DNA of 64,000 nt from Janthinobacterium rivuli. Lineage in GTDB: Bacteria > Pseudomonadota > Gammaproteobacteria > Burkholderiales > Burkholderiaceae_D. The DNA lies in the NCBI RefSeq assembly GCF_009208735.1, contig NZ_WFLJ01000010.1:62001-126000 (forward strand), in the 5' to 3' direction. This document shows, in pieces, positions 63,434 to 64,000 of the stretch. The translations under genes were made by a program, and so were the position numbers. Positions within the stretch are counted from its first letter, which is position 1. Each line of letters opens with the position of its first letter. Under the pieces are notes generated by a model that was not told the origin of the DNA, made no database searches, and worked only from the letters and a program-made list of their open reading frames with translations.

Positions 63434-64000
63434 CTAGTTCTGCATTTCCAGCGCCAGCGGCGCCATGGCCGGCGTAATCAGCGCCAGCAGCCGTTCGGCC
63501 GGGATGCCGTCGCGCGCCTGCACCGACAAGCCGTGCAGCAAGGCCGCATAGTAATCGCCCAGCGCCTGCACGTCCGCCCCCTCCTTTAATTCTCCCGCCA
63601 GCTGTGCCGCACGCAGGCGCTCGATGACGGCTTGCGTGCGCGCGCGCCGGTGCTGCGCCAGCCAATCGGCAATCCCCGCGTTTTCCGCGCTCGTGTTGGT
63701 GGCGGCCGTGACCACCATGCAGCCTTGCGGCTGGCCGCTGCGCGTATACAGCAGCACGGCTTCTTCCAGCATGCGCGCCACGGCGTCGCGCACGTTCAGG
63801 CTGGCGGCCAGCGCGTGCACGGCGAACGCGCCCTCGCCCGTCTCATACAGCTCCACGGCTTCGCGGAACAATTGTTCCTTCGAGCCGAACGCCGCATAGA
63901 TGCGCGCCGAAGCGATGCCCAGCGCCGCCACCAGGTCGGCCATCGATACGCCCTCATAGCCGCGCGTCCAGAACGCGTCGCGCGCTTTTGCCAGCGCCAG
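63434..64000 (-). CDS. TetR/AcrR-family transcriptional regulator (5' end outside window)
   Basis: The C-terminal ~188 residues are visible, and the frame stays open to the right edge (LALAKARDAFWTRGYEG...). The helix-turn-helix is VSMADLVAALGIASARIYAAFGSKEQLF, then a helical ligand domain (MVVTAATNTSAENAGIADWLAQHRR). Typical length is ~195-200 residues, so only about 10-15 residues are missing. The ligand is unknown; the regulated gene may lie beyond the edge. Confidence 0.88.
   Translation of the reverse strand: MALAKARDAFWTRGYEGVSMADLVAALGIASARIYAAFGSKEQLFREAVELYETGEGAFAVHALAASLNVRDAVARMLEEAVLLYTRSGQPQGCMVVTAATNTSAENAGIADWLAQHRRARTQAVIERLRAAQLAGELKEGADVQALGDYYAALLHGLSVQARDGIPAERLLALITPAMAPLALEMQN

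Overview
The window looks like chromosomal DNA of a GC-rich betaproteobacterium. The carA-carB-greA block beside yhbY/rlmE-ftsH-folP-glmM, the PEP-CTERM proteins and the cyd cluster point to Oxalobacteraceae, most likely a Janthinobacterium/Massilia-type organism. That placement is inferred from gene order and protein style, not from a database search. There are about 55 protein genes, two tRNA genes, one intact insertion sequence and several structured leaders. No rRNA or CRISPR array was seen.

Region by region. 1-7.6 kb: the end of a TonB-dependent receptor, a secreted glycosidase-like protein of lower GC, a nucleotidyltransferase, ogt, small hypotheticals, and a complete IS1595-family element sitting in the T-tract of a terminator. 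7.6-14.7 kb: a complete cytochrome bd cluster (cydD-cydC-cydA-cydB-cydX, minus strand) with a divergent GbsR/MarR-type regulator. 15-17.1 kb: two PEP-CTERM surface proteins, a 56-residue membrane protein, tRNA-Arg(TCT) and tRNA-Pro(TGG). 17.2-28.5 kb: a conserved housekeeping block (glmM, folP, ftsH, rlmE, divergent yhbY, DUF4149, greA, carB, carA). carA has a TTG start and a strongly foldable leader. 28.7-33.3 kb: a GlcG-like protein, a patatin lipoprotein, a hypothetical gene translationally coupled to a barstar-like inhibitor, and leuA, preceded by two leader ORFs rich in leucine/branched-chain codons.

33.4-44.5 kb: a chemoreceptor, the two-gene ergothioneine pathway (egtD-egtB), an orphan ABC ATPase, a small HTH protein and an 1820-residue multidomain protein. 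The last combines two alpha/beta-hydrolase-like regions, a CHAT caspase-like protease and an alpha-helical C-terminus. It is the best candidate here for an undescribed system. 44.4-52 kb: olsB (ornithine lipid acyltransferase), a YdeP-type molybdopterin oxidoreductase with its fdhD partner, a histone-H1-like repeat protein, ppx and a ChaA-type antiporter. Good PhoB-box matches lie upstream of both olsB and ppx, which suggests a local phosphate-starvation theme. 52-64 kb: c-di-GMP proteins (one with a degenerate GGAEF motif), a spermidine-synthase-like protein, a LysR regulator, a hemolysin III-like membrane protein, a NYN-LOTUS RNA-binding protein, a secreted hydrolase, an orphan flagellar-rod-like protein and a TetR regulator cut by the window edge.

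Most long ORFs antisense to these genes are codon-bias shadows and are left out. Where the start codon was ambiguous, the choice is explained in the entry.
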